Source: Sphingobacterium thalpophilum
GTDB lineage: Bacteria; Bacteroidota; Bacteroidia; Sphingobacteriales; Sphingobacteriaceae
Assembly (NCBI RefSeq): GCF_901482695.1
Contig: NZ_LR590484.1
Span: forward strand, 4,836,001 to 4,900,000
DNA: 64,000 bases
Direction of reading: 5' to 3'
The number at the start of each line of letters is the position of its first letter. Positions within the stretch are counted from its first letter, which is position 1. The notes below the pieces were generated by a model. It did not search any database, was not told where the DNA came from, and saw only the letters and a list, made by a program, of their open reading frames with translations. Positions 7,852 to 17,109 of the stretch are shown one piece after another. The position numbers and the translations under genes are program-made.

Positions 7852-8403
7852 ATGAATACACGTGAAAAAATAATTTTAATAGGTGATGATCTGATTCGTA
7901 AAAAAGGATACAATGCCTTTAGTTTCAGTGATATTTCCAAAGAGCTAGGTGTAAAGAACGCCTCAATACACTATCATTTCCCGACCAAGACAACATTGGT
8001 AATTGCTATCATTCAAAAGCACATGGCATTACTGGAAAAGTTTAAGCGGCGTGTGGAGGATCAGGACTCCGTACAAAAAATGATTCTATTTCTTTGTGTT
8101 TATACGATATCCAAATCTGGCGGGCGTATCAGTATCTTGGGTGCGTTATCTAATGATTACTACTCGTTTGAGCCCGAAGTCCAAACAGAGCTTAAAATAT
8201 TAACAGACAATACGCTCAATTGGCTTACAGATACACTCAAAGAGGGTAAAAAAGAAGGATTGTTTCGATATAGTACCGATGATCGAACCAAAGCGTTGAT
8301 GATTATTACCAATATCCTTGGAGCAGAGCATTTATCAAGGATCACATATCATCACAATTTTCAGGAAATTAAATATATTATTATTGACGATTTAACTTCA
8401 TAA
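7852..8403 (+). CDS. TetR/AcrR family transcriptional regulator
   Basis: The 183-residue protein (MNTREKIILIGDDLIRKKGY) has the TetR helix-turn-helix at about residues 5-50, with FSDISKELGVKNASIHYHFP as the recognition region, and a helical ligand domain behind it. The start at 7852 is chosen because an upstream ATG at 7837 would fall inside the promoter. The stop is two bases before the 3-oxoacyl-ACP synthase start, so the two genes form an operon behind one palindromic operator. Regulators in such pairs generally sense acyl-CoA or a hydrophobic drug; the ligand here is unknown. Confidence 0.88.
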   Translation: MNTREKIILIGDDLIRKKGYNAFSFSDISKELGVKNASIHYHFPTKTTLVIAIIQKHMALLEKFKRRVEDQDSVQKMILFLCVYTISKSGGRISILGALSNDYYSFEPEVQTELKILTDNTLNWLTDTLKEGKKEGLFRYSTDDRTKALMIITNILGAEHLSRITYHHNFQEIKYIIIDDLTS

Positions 8404-8405
8404 AT

Positions 8406-9650
8406 ATGAGACGTGTAGTTGTAACAGGTATCGGAGCCTTGACACCGATAGGAAATAATACAGATGAATTTTGGAACGCATTAACCAAAGGGAAAAGTGG
8501 CGGAGCCCCGATTACAAGATTTGATGCTTCGAAGTTTAAAACCAAGTTTGCTTGTGAGGTTAAGGGGTTTAATCCCTTAGATTTTATGGAAAAATCCGAG
8601 ATCCGCAGATTTGATTTATATACGCAGTATGCATTGGCCACCGTAGCAGAGGCCATCAAGAACGGTAATATAGATTTCGATAAAATGGACAGAAACCGTA
8701 TAGGCGTAATTTGGGGCTCCGGTAACGGTGGGATTGAGACTTTTCAACAGCAGGTTACCGAGTATGCGCTAGGCGACGGAACGCCTAGGTTTAACCCTTT
8801 CTTTATTCCGAAAATGATCGTGGATATTGCTTCAGGGGTAATTTCTATTAAATATGGACTACGGGGTGTAAACTTTACCACTGTTTCTGCCTGTGCAACA
8901 TCCAATACGGCAATTATCGATGCATACAATTATATCAAGTGGGGAAAAGCCGACATGATTATCACCGGTGGCTCTGAGGCCGCTATCACTGAGAGCTCAG
9001 TTGGGGGCTTTAATGCATCAAAGGCGTTATCTACCAACAATGATCATCCACAAACTGCATCAAGACCTTTCGACCTAAGCCGCGACGGTTTCGTCATCGG
9101 CGAAGGTGCCGGCGCAGTGATTTTGGAGGATCTGACAAGTGCAAAACAACGAGGAGCAACAATATATGCCGAAATCGTCGGTGGTGGTATGGCAGCAGAT
9201 GCCTATCATCTTACTGGTACACATCCTGAAGGTGAAGGAGCCTATCTTGGGATGCTCGCGGCTCTTGAAGATGCCAACATTGGGCCTGAAGTAATCGACT
9301 ATCTGAATGTGCACGCAACCTCTACGCCTCCGGGCGACTTAAGTGAGCTGAAAGCCATTGAACGAGTATTTGGACAGGCCAGCGATCTTAGTATTAGCGC
9401 TACCAAATCGATGACCGGCCATCTATTGGGCGCAGCAGGGGCTGTTGAAGCAATAGCTTGCATCAAAGCAGTTAACGAAGACATCGTTCCACCAACCATA
9501 AACACCCAAATACTTGAGCCGCAATATAAAGATATGTTTGATTTTACTTTGGCGAAAAGTCGAAAGAAGAAAGTCAATTACGCGATGAACAATACCTTTG
9601 GTTTTGGTGGGCATATTGCCACTAGTATTTTTAAAAAATATTCTGAATAA
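8406..9650 (+). CDS. 3-oxoacyl-[ACP] synthase, FabF/KAS II family
   Basis: The 414-residue condensing enzyme carries the Cys-His-His set of KAS I/II: C163 in VSACATSN, H303 in NVHATSTPPGD and H339 in KSMTGHLLGAAG. The C-terminal NTFGFGGH loop that gates the active site is also present. It elongates acyl-ACP with malonyl-ACP in the cytosol. The housekeeping fabF usually sits beside acpP, so this copy, translated with a TetR regulator, is probably a regulated paralogue used for altered membrane lipid or an unusual acyl product. No acyl carrier protein or ketoreductase lies beside it. Confidence 0.93.
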   Translation: MRRVVVTGIGALTPIGNNTDEFWNALTKGKSGGAPITRFDASKFKTKFACEVKGFNPLDFMEKSEIRRFDLYTQYALATVAEAIKNGNIDFDKMDRNRIGVIWGSGNGGIETFQQQVTEYALGDGTPRFNPFFIPKMIVDIASGVISIKYGLRGVNFTTVSACATSNTAIIDAYNYIKWGKADMIITGGSEAAITESSVGGFNASKALSTNNDHPQTASRPFDLSRDGFVIGEGAGAVILEDLTSAKQRGATIYAEIVGGGMAADAYHLTGTHPEGEGAYLGMLAALEDANIGPEVIDYLNVHATSTPPGDLSELKAIERVFGQASDLSISATKSMTGHLLGAAGAVEAIACIKAVNEDIVPPTINTQILEPQYKDMFDFTLAKSRKKKVNYAMNNTFGFGGHIATSIFKKYSE

Positions 9651-9893
9651 GAGCCGATAGTATTCTGTCAAACCATGTTGCTGATAACTGCTCTAACTTC
9701 TTCCGAATCCGACAGTTTCAATGGAGCACTGGCTGGTAGGATCGAAGTACACAACACAAATTCTGTATGTTAAGTCTTCTTCATAAGTTAATCTTGATGA
9801 CAGACAGCTGCAAAGCAGTTTTGACTGGAAAAATAAAGTCAAACTTTTGCCTTTCAGGATTTGTTACATCAACATAAGGAAAACAATAAAGAT

Positions 9894-10079
9894 ATGAACT
9901 TAAAACGCACCTTTGGAGCCATTCTTACCATTCTAGGTATTGTTGGCTTAGTCTACACAGGATATCACTTGATAAACCAAAGCGCTGGCTACACGACATT
10001 GGGGGTTGTGGGCGTTTTGGGGTTGATATTCTTTTTCGCAGGAATCGGCTTGGTCAAGAATACAAAAGATGAATCCTGA
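9894..10079 (+). CDS. Small membrane protein with two transmembrane segments
   Basis: The 61-residue product (MNLKRTFGAILTILGIVGLV) has two hydrophobic helices, about residues 7-24 and 34-53, separated by NQSAGYTTLG, and a charged tail (KNTKDES). The ATG at 9894 is preferred to an upstream alternative at 9861, which would add 11 polar residues. It resembles short uncharacterised proteins common in this group. The function is unknown. About 240 bases between it and the previous gene hold nothing recognisable. Confidence 0.68.
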   Translation: MNLKRTFGAILTILGIVGLVYTGYHLINQSAGYTTLGVVGVLGLIFFFAGIGLVKNTKDES

Positions 10080-10227
10080 TGTATCATGGCTTCGTCTGGT
10101 CTAATAAAAGGAAATCAATACGTGGAAAATAAATGCGAACAAGTAGCCTATTAGCATAGGCATAGGATGGTATATAGTTTGAGGTTGCTAATAGTGAACA
10201 TGAAGGAGAAATTGCAACTGGTGAAAT

Positions 10228-10274
10228 ACATGAAAAGTTGAGGAGAGCCTGCTGCCCTTCTCAACTTTTCATGT
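10228..10274. terminator. Long inverted repeat at the 3' end of the antiporter gene
   Basis: Perfect 15-base arms (ACATGAAAAGTTGAG and its complement) enclose 17 bases. The right arm covers the last codons and stop of the antiporter gene (stop at 10261-10263). There is no long T-run on either side, so termination is likely but not certain. It may also protect the 3' end of the mRNA. Confidence 0.55.
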
Positions 10275-11838
10275 TCAATCGTTCCTCTTGAAGGTCGAGT
10301 AGGCGGAGATGTTTCCGAATAATCTCTTCGTCCAACAGCAGTTCTTCACGGTTTTTGTTGATAAGCCAGATCCGTTGTGCTTCAAGGATATCAATATAGA
10401 TTTTCCGGTATTCAGCATAATTAAGGATAATTTCGGAACTCCTCAACTGATTTTCGTATTTTTGCAGCTGATCTTTCAGGGTCGGGAAGCTCTCGATTTT
10501 ATCTGCATAATCGCGTTGAATTTTATCGACCGCTACCTGAGCGAGCATGTGCTGAATTTCGTAATCAATTTCCTTTTCGCTCCGTACCAAATCGCGGTCT
10601 ATCAATCGGAACTTCCGGAGTAAAAAAGGTAGAGTAAGGCCTTGAACCAGCAATGTCAAAAGGATAACGGAAAACGTTATAAAAAGGATAAGGTTGCGCT
10701 GGGGGAAGGGGGTGCCATCGTCAAGGGTTAAAGGAATCGAAAGTGCAGCGGCCAGAGAAACGACACCCCTCATACCGGTCCATCCTATGATCAGAGGCGT
10801 CTGCCAGCCTGGGGTTTCGGGATCTGCAACCGTGATGAAATTTCTCATGATCAATGTGGTGATTACTGCCGCATATCCCGCAAAAATCCGAACCAGTATT
10901 AGCACAGCAGTTACCGCCAGTCCATAGCCCATTGCGGTGTAGATATCGGTATCGCCAAGACCAGATACTATTTCAGGTAAATCCAAACCGATGAGCATAA
11001 AAACCACTCCGTTCAGGAAAAAACAAAAGGTTTCCCAGACAGTGACCGTACGGATCCTCGATCCGCTGCTCAAAAAGTCATGACTACGATAAGAGAGAAA
11101 CAGCCCCCCACTTACTACTGCAAGAACTCCGGATGCATGCAGTTGTTCGGCCCCAAGATACATCGAAAATGGAGCGATAAACGTCAGTAAGATATCTGTA
11201 TTGGGATCAGTGGGCAACAGTTTGTGCATTTTCAAAAAGATATATCCGATCACCAGCCCAATTCCGACACCACCAATACACATCCACACAAAACTTGTAG
11301 CGGCCTGATACCAGACAAATTGACCTGTAGCTGCTGCAATCATCGCAAAGCGGAAAATAATTAAGGATGAGGCATCGTTTAGCAGACTTTCACCCTCTAA
11401 GATGGAGGCGAGTCGTTTGGGTACTTTGACAAATTTTAATATAGCGCCAGCACTTACCGCATCCGGTGGAGAAACAATTCCACCCAATAGGAAGCCCAAG
11501 GCCAACGAAAACCCCGGAATAAAATAGTTGGCGAAAATAGCAACCGATAACGCCGTAAAGAACACCACAACGAAAGCAAAACTGAATATAATCCTCCGCC
11601 ATCGCCAGAGCTCTTTCCAGGAAGTTGACCAGGCGGCCTCATACAGTAGTGGAGGTAAAAAAATGATAAAAATTAACTCGGGTTCTATTTTTATCACCGG
11701 CACGCCCGGGATAAAACTGATCATTAGCCCCGCCAGCACGAGCAAGACAGGATACGCAACCTGGACGCGCTTGGCTAGCATGATGAGCATGGTGATGAGC
11801 AGAACTATAAAAAGATAAAATTCAAAATGTTCTAACAT
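10261..11838 (-). CDS. Na+/H+ antiporter, CPA1 (NhaP/NHE) family
   Basis: The 525-residue protein has about twelve transmembrane segments in the first 400 residues. The core motifs of CPA1 exchangers are present: SPPDAVSAGAILKF, then ESLLNDASSLIIFRFA with the ND pair of the ion site, and GWTGMRGVVSLAAALSIPL near residue 350-370. The last 110 residues are a charged cytoplasmic tail with coiled-coil tendency (EEIIRKHLRLLDLQEERLN). The family exchanges Na+ or K+ for protons at the inner membrane for pH and salt control. The gene is monocistronic. Confidence 0.92.
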   Translation of the reverse strand: MLEHFEFYLFIVLLITMLIMLAKRVQVAYPVLLVLAGLMISFIPGVPVIKIEPELIFIIFLPPLLYEAAWSTSWKELWRWRRIIFSFAFVVVFFTALSVAIFANYFIPGFSLALGFLLGGIVSPPDAVSAGAILKFVKVPKRLASILEGESLLNDASSLIIFRFAMIAAATGQFVWYQAATSFVWMCIGGVGIGLVIGYIFLKMHKLLPTDPNTDILLTFIAPFSMYLGAEQLHASGVLAVVSGGLFLSYRSHDFLSSGSRIRTVTVWETFCFFLNGVVFMLIGLDLPEIVSGLGDTDIYTAMGYGLAVTAVLILVRIFAGYAAVITTLIMRNFITVADPETPGWQTPLIIGWTGMRGVVSLAAALSIPLTLDDGTPFPQRNLILFITFSVILLTLLVQGLTLPFLLRKFRLIDRDLVRSEKEIDYEIQHMLAQVAVDKIQRDYADKIESFPTLKDQLQKYENQLRSSEIILNYAEYRKIYIDILEAQRIWLINKNREELLLDEEIIRKHLRLLDLQEERLNMKS

Positions 11839-12091
11839 CGGTAATTTTTAGATATATAAATATATATTAAATTCCGAATAACACGGATAACCGACGTAAA
11901 TTTTAATGAGCTCAGGGATAATGGAATAGATCTGCACGAAAGTAATGAACATTTGCTGCTTGCATCGATTTTGCATTCCGAGCGTTAGCCAGCAAACCTT
12001 CATCATTAGCAGCTGTTCTATTGTACAAACAATTACCATCTAAGAGCGAGACAGTGGTGAGTCAAATTATTTCACGAATCTCTAACATGAA

Positions 12092-12700
12092 ATGGAACAG
12101 TTAAGTTTATTTGATAATGAAGGGTACCAGTTCCCCGAGGAACTCTTGCAGTTCGAACCACATTTTCTTTCCAATAAAGAGGCTGATGCGTTATTCAAGC
12201 TACTGTTACAGGAAGTACCGTGGCAGCACACTGCTCAAAAAATGTACGACAGGATTGTCACGACGCCACGACTGACTGCCTGGTATGGCGAAGAGGATAC
12301 TTCGTATCGGCTGGGGGGCAGAAATATTATTGCCAACCAGTGGTTAACGCCACTGTATGATTTAAAGGTAAAGATCGAACAAAGGTTTAACTGTCAATTC
12401 AATTCTGTTTTGCTGAATCTCTATCGTGATCAAAACGATTCCGTTGCTTGGCATCGCGATAGGGAAAGTGAGCTTGGAAATAGGCCTGTCATCGGATCAC
12501 TCAGTTTAGGGCAAGCCCGCTATTTTGATTTCCGAAGAGTAGACGATCACTCGCAAAAGCGGTCTCTACTTTTAAGACATGGTTCCCTATTGCTTATGAA
12601 AGGCGATTTGCAGGAGTCTTGGGAACATCGGATTGCAAAATCTTCGCAGGCGATGACTCCGCGGATCAACCTTACCTTCCGATTGATCCGAGAAGAATGA
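12092..12700 (+). CDS. AlkB-like Fe(II)/2-oxoglutarate-dependent dioxygenase
   Basis: The 202-residue protein has the iron ligands H121 and D123 (WHRDRESELG) and H179 (WEHRIAKS), with R191 and R197 (PRINLTFRLI) to bind 2-oxoglutarate. NLYRDQNDSVAWHRD resembles the ALKBH2/3-like and bacterial group of AlkB proteins. These enzymes oxidatively remove methyl groups from 1-methyladenine and 3-methylcytosine in DNA or RNA. The stop lies four bases from the convergent stop of the next gene. It complements the AlkC glycosylase 6 kb away, which acts on different methyl lesions. No ada gene lies nearby. Confidence 0.92.
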   Translation: MEQLSLFDNEGYQFPEELLQFEPHFLSNKEADALFKLLLQEVPWQHTAQKMYDRIVTTPRLTAWYGEEDTSYRLGGRNIIANQWLTPLYDLKVKIEQRFNCQFNSVLLNLYRDQNDSVAWHRDRESELGNRPVIGSLSLGQARYFDFRRVDDHSQKRSLLLRHGSLLLMKGDLQESWEHRIAKSSQAMTPRINLTFRLIREE

Positions 12701-12704
12701 TCAC

Positions 12705-13697
12705 TTAAGGTTGCCCGCCACCACCAGCGGCTCCATAGATCTGTCCGTTCGCATAGCTAGCATCAGCTGCTGCCAACTGAACATAGATGGATGCCAGTTC
12801 CGCTGGCTGCCCGGGACGACCTAAAGGAGTATCGCCACCAAAATTCACCAATTTTTCCTGTGTAGCACCACCGCTGACTTGCAATGCCGTCCATATGGGG
12901 CCCGGAGCTACTCCATTGACCCTGATGCCTTTGGGGCCAAGCTGCTTGGCCAAGGAACGGACATAATTTGTGGTGGCAGCTTTGGTTTGGGCATAATCGT
13001 AGAGGTCGCCAGAAGGATCGGTAGCCTGCACTGAAGTAGTGCCTATGATGACAGATCCCGGTTTTAGGTGGGGAAGTGCCGCCTTAATAAGCCAAAACGG
13101 CGCATAAATGTTGGTTTTCATCGTTGCATCAAATTCCTCTGTGCTGATATCTAAGATTGACGCTTTCGTTTGCTGCCGGCCCGCGTTATTAACTAATATA
13201 TCCAGTCCACCCAGTTGCTGAACTGCATCTTCAACCAGTTTGGTGCAAAAATCTTCATTACGTAGGTCTCCAGGAATGGCTATTGCTTTACGACCAGCTT
13301 CTTTGATCAAGGCAATCACTTCCCTTGCATCGGGTTCCTCTGCCGGGAGATAATTGATAGCAACATCGGCACCTTCGCGCGCATAGGCAATAGCTGCTGC
13401 GCGCCCCATGCCTGAATCACCGCCTGTGATCAGAGCTTTACGACCTTTTAGTCTGCCTGACCCCTTATAGCTTGTTTCGCCGTGATCGGGACGTGGGTTC
13501 ATCTGGCTGCAAAGCCCCGGCCAAGGCTGCGACTGCTTTTTAAAAGGCGGTTTGGGGTATTCTTTGACAGGATTAGCCACATCCCCCTGCTGTTGCGATT
13601 GGGCAGGTTGCCAGCCACCGAGTAAGGTAAAGCCCAAAATACCTGCCCCCATTTTGCTTATTGCCGTCCTTCTACCCATGCTAGTTAAATTTTTCAT
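12705..13697 (-). CDS. Short-chain dehydrogenase/reductase with an N-terminal Tat-like signal
   Basis: The 330-residue protein belongs to the SDR group with an N-terminal extension (YhdG/YtkK type). The nucleotide-binding motif is TGGDSGMGRA (91-100), and the catalytic YxxxK is Y235/K239 (YDYAQTKAA). Ahead of the enzyme are a twin-arginine motif (MGRRTAISK), a hydrophobic stretch (GAGILGFTLLGG), and an AQS site near residue 34, so export by Tat is likely; KQSQPWPGLCSQMNPRPDHG is typical of the family's extended N terminus. NAD(P)-dependent oxidation of an alcohol or sugar is expected, with unknown substrate. The gene is convergent with alkB. Confidence 0.85.
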   Translation of the reverse strand: MKNLTSMGRRTAISKMGAGILGFTLLGGWQPAQSQQQGDVANPVKEYPKPPFKKQSQPWPGLCSQMNPRPDHGETSYKGSGRLKGRKALITGGDSGMGRAAAIAYAREGADVAINYLPAEEPDAREVIALIKEAGRKAIAIPGDLRNEDFCTKLVEDAVQQLGGLDILVNNAGRQQTKASILDISTEEFDATMKTNIYAPFWLIKAALPHLKPGSVIIGTTSVQATDPSGDLYDYAQTKAATTNYVRSLAKQLGPKGIRVNGVAPGPIWTALQVSGGATQEKLVNFGGDTPLGRPGQPAELASIYVQLAAADASYANGQIYGAAGGGGQP

Positions 13698-14005
13698 ATG
13701 CTATTTTATTTGTCTATTGATATCCGCTCTACTTTCTTCCAAAATAACAGGGCTTGAACCTTCTTGGTTGAAACATCTTTCTCCAATTTCTAAAAACGGG
13801 TATATACCACCTTAAATGAGTAGAATCACGCCGACGAAGTCATTAATGCTGAAACAATGGTGTCTATCGTACAACACAGCACTATGTGCACCAGAATGAG
13901 CTGTGCGCAGATTGGCGGTCAACCGTAAACTTTTTCCAGTTGGTGGTTGTTCTCATTTTATCATAACAAACAATTTTAAGTATTTTAACCTACCACGATT
14001 TAGTG
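13698..14005. other. Intergenic region between divergent SDR and pyrophosphatase genes
   Basis: This stretch of about 300 bases separates two divergently read starts and must hold both promoters. I see no gene fragment, no long inverted repeat and no clear TAnnTTTG element. Confidence 0.6.
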
Positions 14006-14806
14006 ATGAAAGATGTTGTATGTATGGTGGAGACACCGAAAAACTCCAATGCAAAATACAATTATGACCCCGGGCTTGGTGGTCTTGTAGTAGCGAAATA
14101 CTTGCCTTTGGGATTTGTGTTTCCCTATGATTTTGGTTTTATTCCGGGAACCATGGGCCAAGATGGTGATCCGTTGGATGTCATTGTCATTGCGGAACAG
14201 GGCAGTTTCCCGGGCAGCTTTCTGAAATGTAGGGTTATTGGTGCTATAAAAGCAGTACAGCGGGAGCTAGACGGTTTAATAATCGAAAATGATCGATTTC
14301 TCGTCGTTCCAGAAAACTCAAAGGTATTCGCCAATCTGACACGGGCAGTACAACTACCAGATGATATCCTGGCCGAACTGCAATACTTCTTTAGCTGTTA
14401 TAGTCAAATAGAAGGCAAAGATTTTGAACCACTAAAAGTCATCAGCGCAAAAGACGCGGTTAAAGCAATAGCGACCGCAAAGAACAACATGGAACCGATC
14501 CGGAAGATTGAGATTTTCGTGCCTTTATCGGATGACAATGGAAAACCTTTTCCAGCTTATCTCTACAGAAATGTAAAAAGGAAATTAATTAAAGACTTTG
14601 GCGGCGTGACTGCCTATACGCAAGCTCCGGCGGAGGGGGTCTGGTCCGATGAAGATCAAAAGGAAATCAAAGACCGCATCATTGTTTATGAGGTCATGGT
14701 CGCCGAGATTGATAGAGACTATTGGGCTTCCTTTCGGCAGCATCTAGAACAACAGTTTGATCAAAAACAACTGATTATCCGGCAAAGTACAGTAGGCTTG
14801 TTATAA
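14006..14806 (+). CDS. Family I inorganic pyrophosphatase fused to a small C-terminal domain
   Basis: The first 160 residues or so are a soluble inorganic pyrophosphatase, with the metal-binding motif DGDPLDVIVI near residue 50-60 and YDPGLGGLVVAKYLPLGFVF before it. Family members end at about 175 residues. This one continues for about 100 more (from KIEIFVPLSDDNGKPFPAYL to the end), a segment with FGGVTAYTQAPAEGVW that looks like a free-standing small uncharacterised family. The start is ATG 14006; a GTG lies one codon upstream. Pyrophosphate hydrolysis drives biosynthesis forward, but the fused domain suggests a specialised role. Confidence 0.85.
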   Translation: MKDVVCMVETPKNSNAKYNYDPGLGGLVVAKYLPLGFVFPYDFGFIPGTMGQDGDPLDVIVIAEQGSFPGSFLKCRVIGAIKAVQRELDGLIIENDRFLVVPENSKVFANLTRAVQLPDDILAELQYFFSCYSQIEGKDFEPLKVISAKDAVKAIATAKNNMEPIRKIEIFVPLSDDNGKPFPAYLYRNVKRKLIKDFGGVTAYTQAPAEGVWSDEDQKEIKDRIIVYEVMVAEIDRDYWASFRQHLEQQFDQKQLIIRQSTVGLL

Positions 14807-14921
14807 GCTAAGTGGATATCGGAAGCTATTGGCTTTGAATGTCCTTATATGAGCATATTTTATTGTTCACGACGCCGTCCGTGAGCCGAGTCGGCAAAAG
14901 ATGGTTTAAAAATATAATAGT

Positions 14922-15695
14922 ATGAAAAAATCACTTCAGACCACGAATGGAATCGCGCTGGTAACAACAATTATCATTAGTTATCTATCCAACAAAGGAG
15001 TTTTTAATGGTGAGACCATGGGCACAATATCTGCAAAATATGAGAATTTATTCACACCAGCGGGCTATGCATTTTCCATCTGGGGTCTAATTTATCTACT
15101 TCTCTTTGGTTTTATCATCTATTTTGGTCCTATAACGAGACAGACACAAGAAAAAGAATGTGTACTGAAACAGATTGGCTGGTGGTTTGTAATTTCCTGT
15201 TTTGCCAACAGCCTTTGGGTACTAATCTGGCTATATGATTTCACCTTCTGCAGTGTATTGTTCATGATCTTACTTTTGCTATCGCTTCTAACGATCATCG
15301 AAAAGACTGAAGAAGGACGCCATCGGCAGTCTGCCGCTATGACTATTTTTTTAAGACTACCTTTTCAGATATATGCTGGTTGGGTCTCTGTCGCATTAAT
15401 AGCCAACGTTGCGGCATATCTCAAGAAAATCGCATGGAATGGTTTTGGCATATCAGAAACAAGCTGGACTATCGCGCTATTTGTCTTCGCGCTGGTCATC
15501 CACCTGTTTATGATTTGGAAACGCGGCATGCCGGCATTCGCTTTGGTCGCGGTCTGGGCATTACTGGCTATTGCAGTTGCTAATCACATCATCGATTATA
15601 CCATCTATATTGCAGCTATCGTGTCAGCAGTTATTATTTTCATAAATATCATTATTTTCTTTGTGAGAAAATCAAAAGATCCATTAACCCGATAA
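14922..15695 (+). CDS. TspO/MBR-like tryptophan-rich membrane protein
   Basis: The 257-residue protein has about eight hydrophobic segments. FTPAGYAFSIWGLIYLLLFG at residues 46-65 matches the WxxIY region of the long TspO/MBR-like group found in many bacteria and eukaryotes. Short TspO proteins have five helices and bind tetrapyrroles or cholesterol; the long version is poorly characterised. A helical segment with many tryptophans (WWFVISCFANSLWVLIW) follows. It is not clearly in an operon. Confidence 0.75.
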   Translation: MKKSLQTTNGIALVTTIIISYLSNKGVFNGETMGTISAKYENLFTPAGYAFSIWGLIYLLLFGFIIYFGPITRQTQEKECVLKQIGWWFVISCFANSLWVLIWLYDFTFCSVLFMILLLLSLLTIIEKTEEGRHRQSAAMTIFLRLPFQIYAGWVSVALIANVAAYLKKIAWNGFGISETSWTIALFVFALVIHLFMIWKRGMPAFALVAVWALLAIAVANHIIDYTIYIAAIVSAVIIFINIIIFFVRKSKDPLTR

Positions 15696-15986
15696 CAAAA
15701 GAGAAGATTACGTTGCCGTATACAGTTATCGTTTTCAAGACTGCACACGACGCGCTTGTAAGCAACGATAGATAAACATACCACGAATAATAATAAATTG
15801 TCACCAAATATTAATTCATACTTGTCGGGAAGAAAAAAAAACATACATTTAAGTGTAAATAGCATAGACGGCATCGATTGAAGAAAATTTGCGCTTCTAC
15901 TAGTAATCGGGGAGACGTACAAACAAAAAGGTGTTATTGCGAATTGAAATTGGATGTGCACTATAATACACAATACTTAGAAATAT

Positions 15987-16433
15987 ATGGGGAATATCAT
16001 ATTTAGGTTCTGGTTGGTAAACGTCCTGTTAAGTATACTTTTATTTGTACTATATCGTTTCTTGATGCTAGATAGTGAGCTTGTTGATTCAACATTCTTT
16101 GAAAAAGTCCTTAGTATAGTGGATGCGTTTTTAAATGCTTATCTTTCAACTGTCTATGTTGTAGTAATCACTTTAGGGTCAGTTTTATTCTTTTTGAATC
16201 AAATCGAGAAAATTAGGAACAGTTATTTCTTATCGTTAATCACCTTTTCCGGTGTACCATTCATTAGCGTTATTTTTCTTACAGTCATTATTTTGGGAGA
16301 TACATACCAATATGGCGTAACAGCAGCTCCATTAAAGTTACTATTTGTCTTTTCAGTACTTTATTTGCTATGTACTATTGTCGAATTTCTGCTCTTTAGA
16401 AGGAAAATATCGCTGATTCATAAATTAAGATAA
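15987..16433 (+). CDS. Hypothetical membrane protein, four transmembrane segments
   Basis: The 148-residue protein starts at ATG 15987 (MGNIIFRFWLVNVLLSILLF) and has hydrophobic segments at about residues 5-24, 47-70, 80-105 and 115-138. Base composition is more AT-rich than its neighbours. I do not recognise a family. The 290 bases upstream hold nothing identifiable. Confidence 0.6.
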   Translation: MGNIIFRFWLVNVLLSILLFVLYRFLMLDSELVDSTFFEKVLSIVDAFLNAYLSTVYVVVITLGSVLFFLNQIEKIRNSYFLSLITFSGVPFISVIFLTVIILGDTYQYGVTAAPLKLLFVFSVLYLLCTIVEFLLFRRKISLIHKLR

Positions 16434-16464
16434 AAATGAAAAAAAGTTATTCTAATAGAGCGTC

Positions 16465-16881
16465 TCAGTTGATGCGTCCCTTAGACCTTTCAACAGCCTG
16501 AGTCGTCACTGGCGTAAAAAAATTGATCAGATTTCCGTCGGGATCTCTGAATAGTAGCGATCGGTTCCCCCACGGCATCGTTGTAGGCGCCTGTACAAGA
16601 TGCGGCGCAATGAACTGTTTTATCCGATCGTAATCGTTATCTACATTTGGTGAAATAAATTCAATGATTGCAGTATGGTTTTGTGCGGGTTTGGCTATAT
16701 GATCTCCACCGAACAATTCCAGGGTTTTGGTACTGCCAAATGCCAGTGTGGCTGCATCAGTTTTCAGTTCAGCAAAGTCCTGCGTATACCATACTGCCTT
16801 CAGACCTGTTATTTTTTCATAATAATCAGTTAACTGCTTTACATTTGCTGTAATAATCCTTATAGAAAGAAGATTCATCAT
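16465..16881 (-). CDS. VOC superfamily (glyoxalase/bleomycin-resistance-like) protein
   Basis: The 138-residue protein has the single-domain VOC pattern: ISIRIITANVKQLTDYYEKI at the N terminus, LKAVWYTQDFAEL, and NRSLLFRDPDGNLINFFTPV at the C terminus with the family's metal-ligand region. Members form dimers and act as dioxygenases, isomerases or drug-binding proteins; the substrate cannot be assigned. It is a single gene. Confidence 0.85.
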   Translation of the reverse strand: MMNLLSIRIITANVKQLTDYYEKITGLKAVWYTQDFAELKTDAATLAFGSTKTLELFGGDHIAKPAQNHTAIIEFISPNVDNDYDRIKQFIAPHLVQAPTTMPWGNRSLLFRDPDGNLINFFTPVTTQAVERSKGRIN

Positions 16882-17109
16882 ATATAATATCTATTGAACA
16901 TTAATTTGAGCTACATCGTGTTGAGCAAAAATCGGATTACTATTGACAACAGTTTGTCATGACGAAGATTAAATATCAAAAAATCTATTATTCGTTGAGT
17001 CCATTGTTCAAAATCGCTATCCAATGCCAAGAGGCGGAAAATAGCCATCCCGCAAACGGATAGCTACTCTTAATATTTGATGATGTATTAACGGTTTGTG
17101 TAAGTTTAA

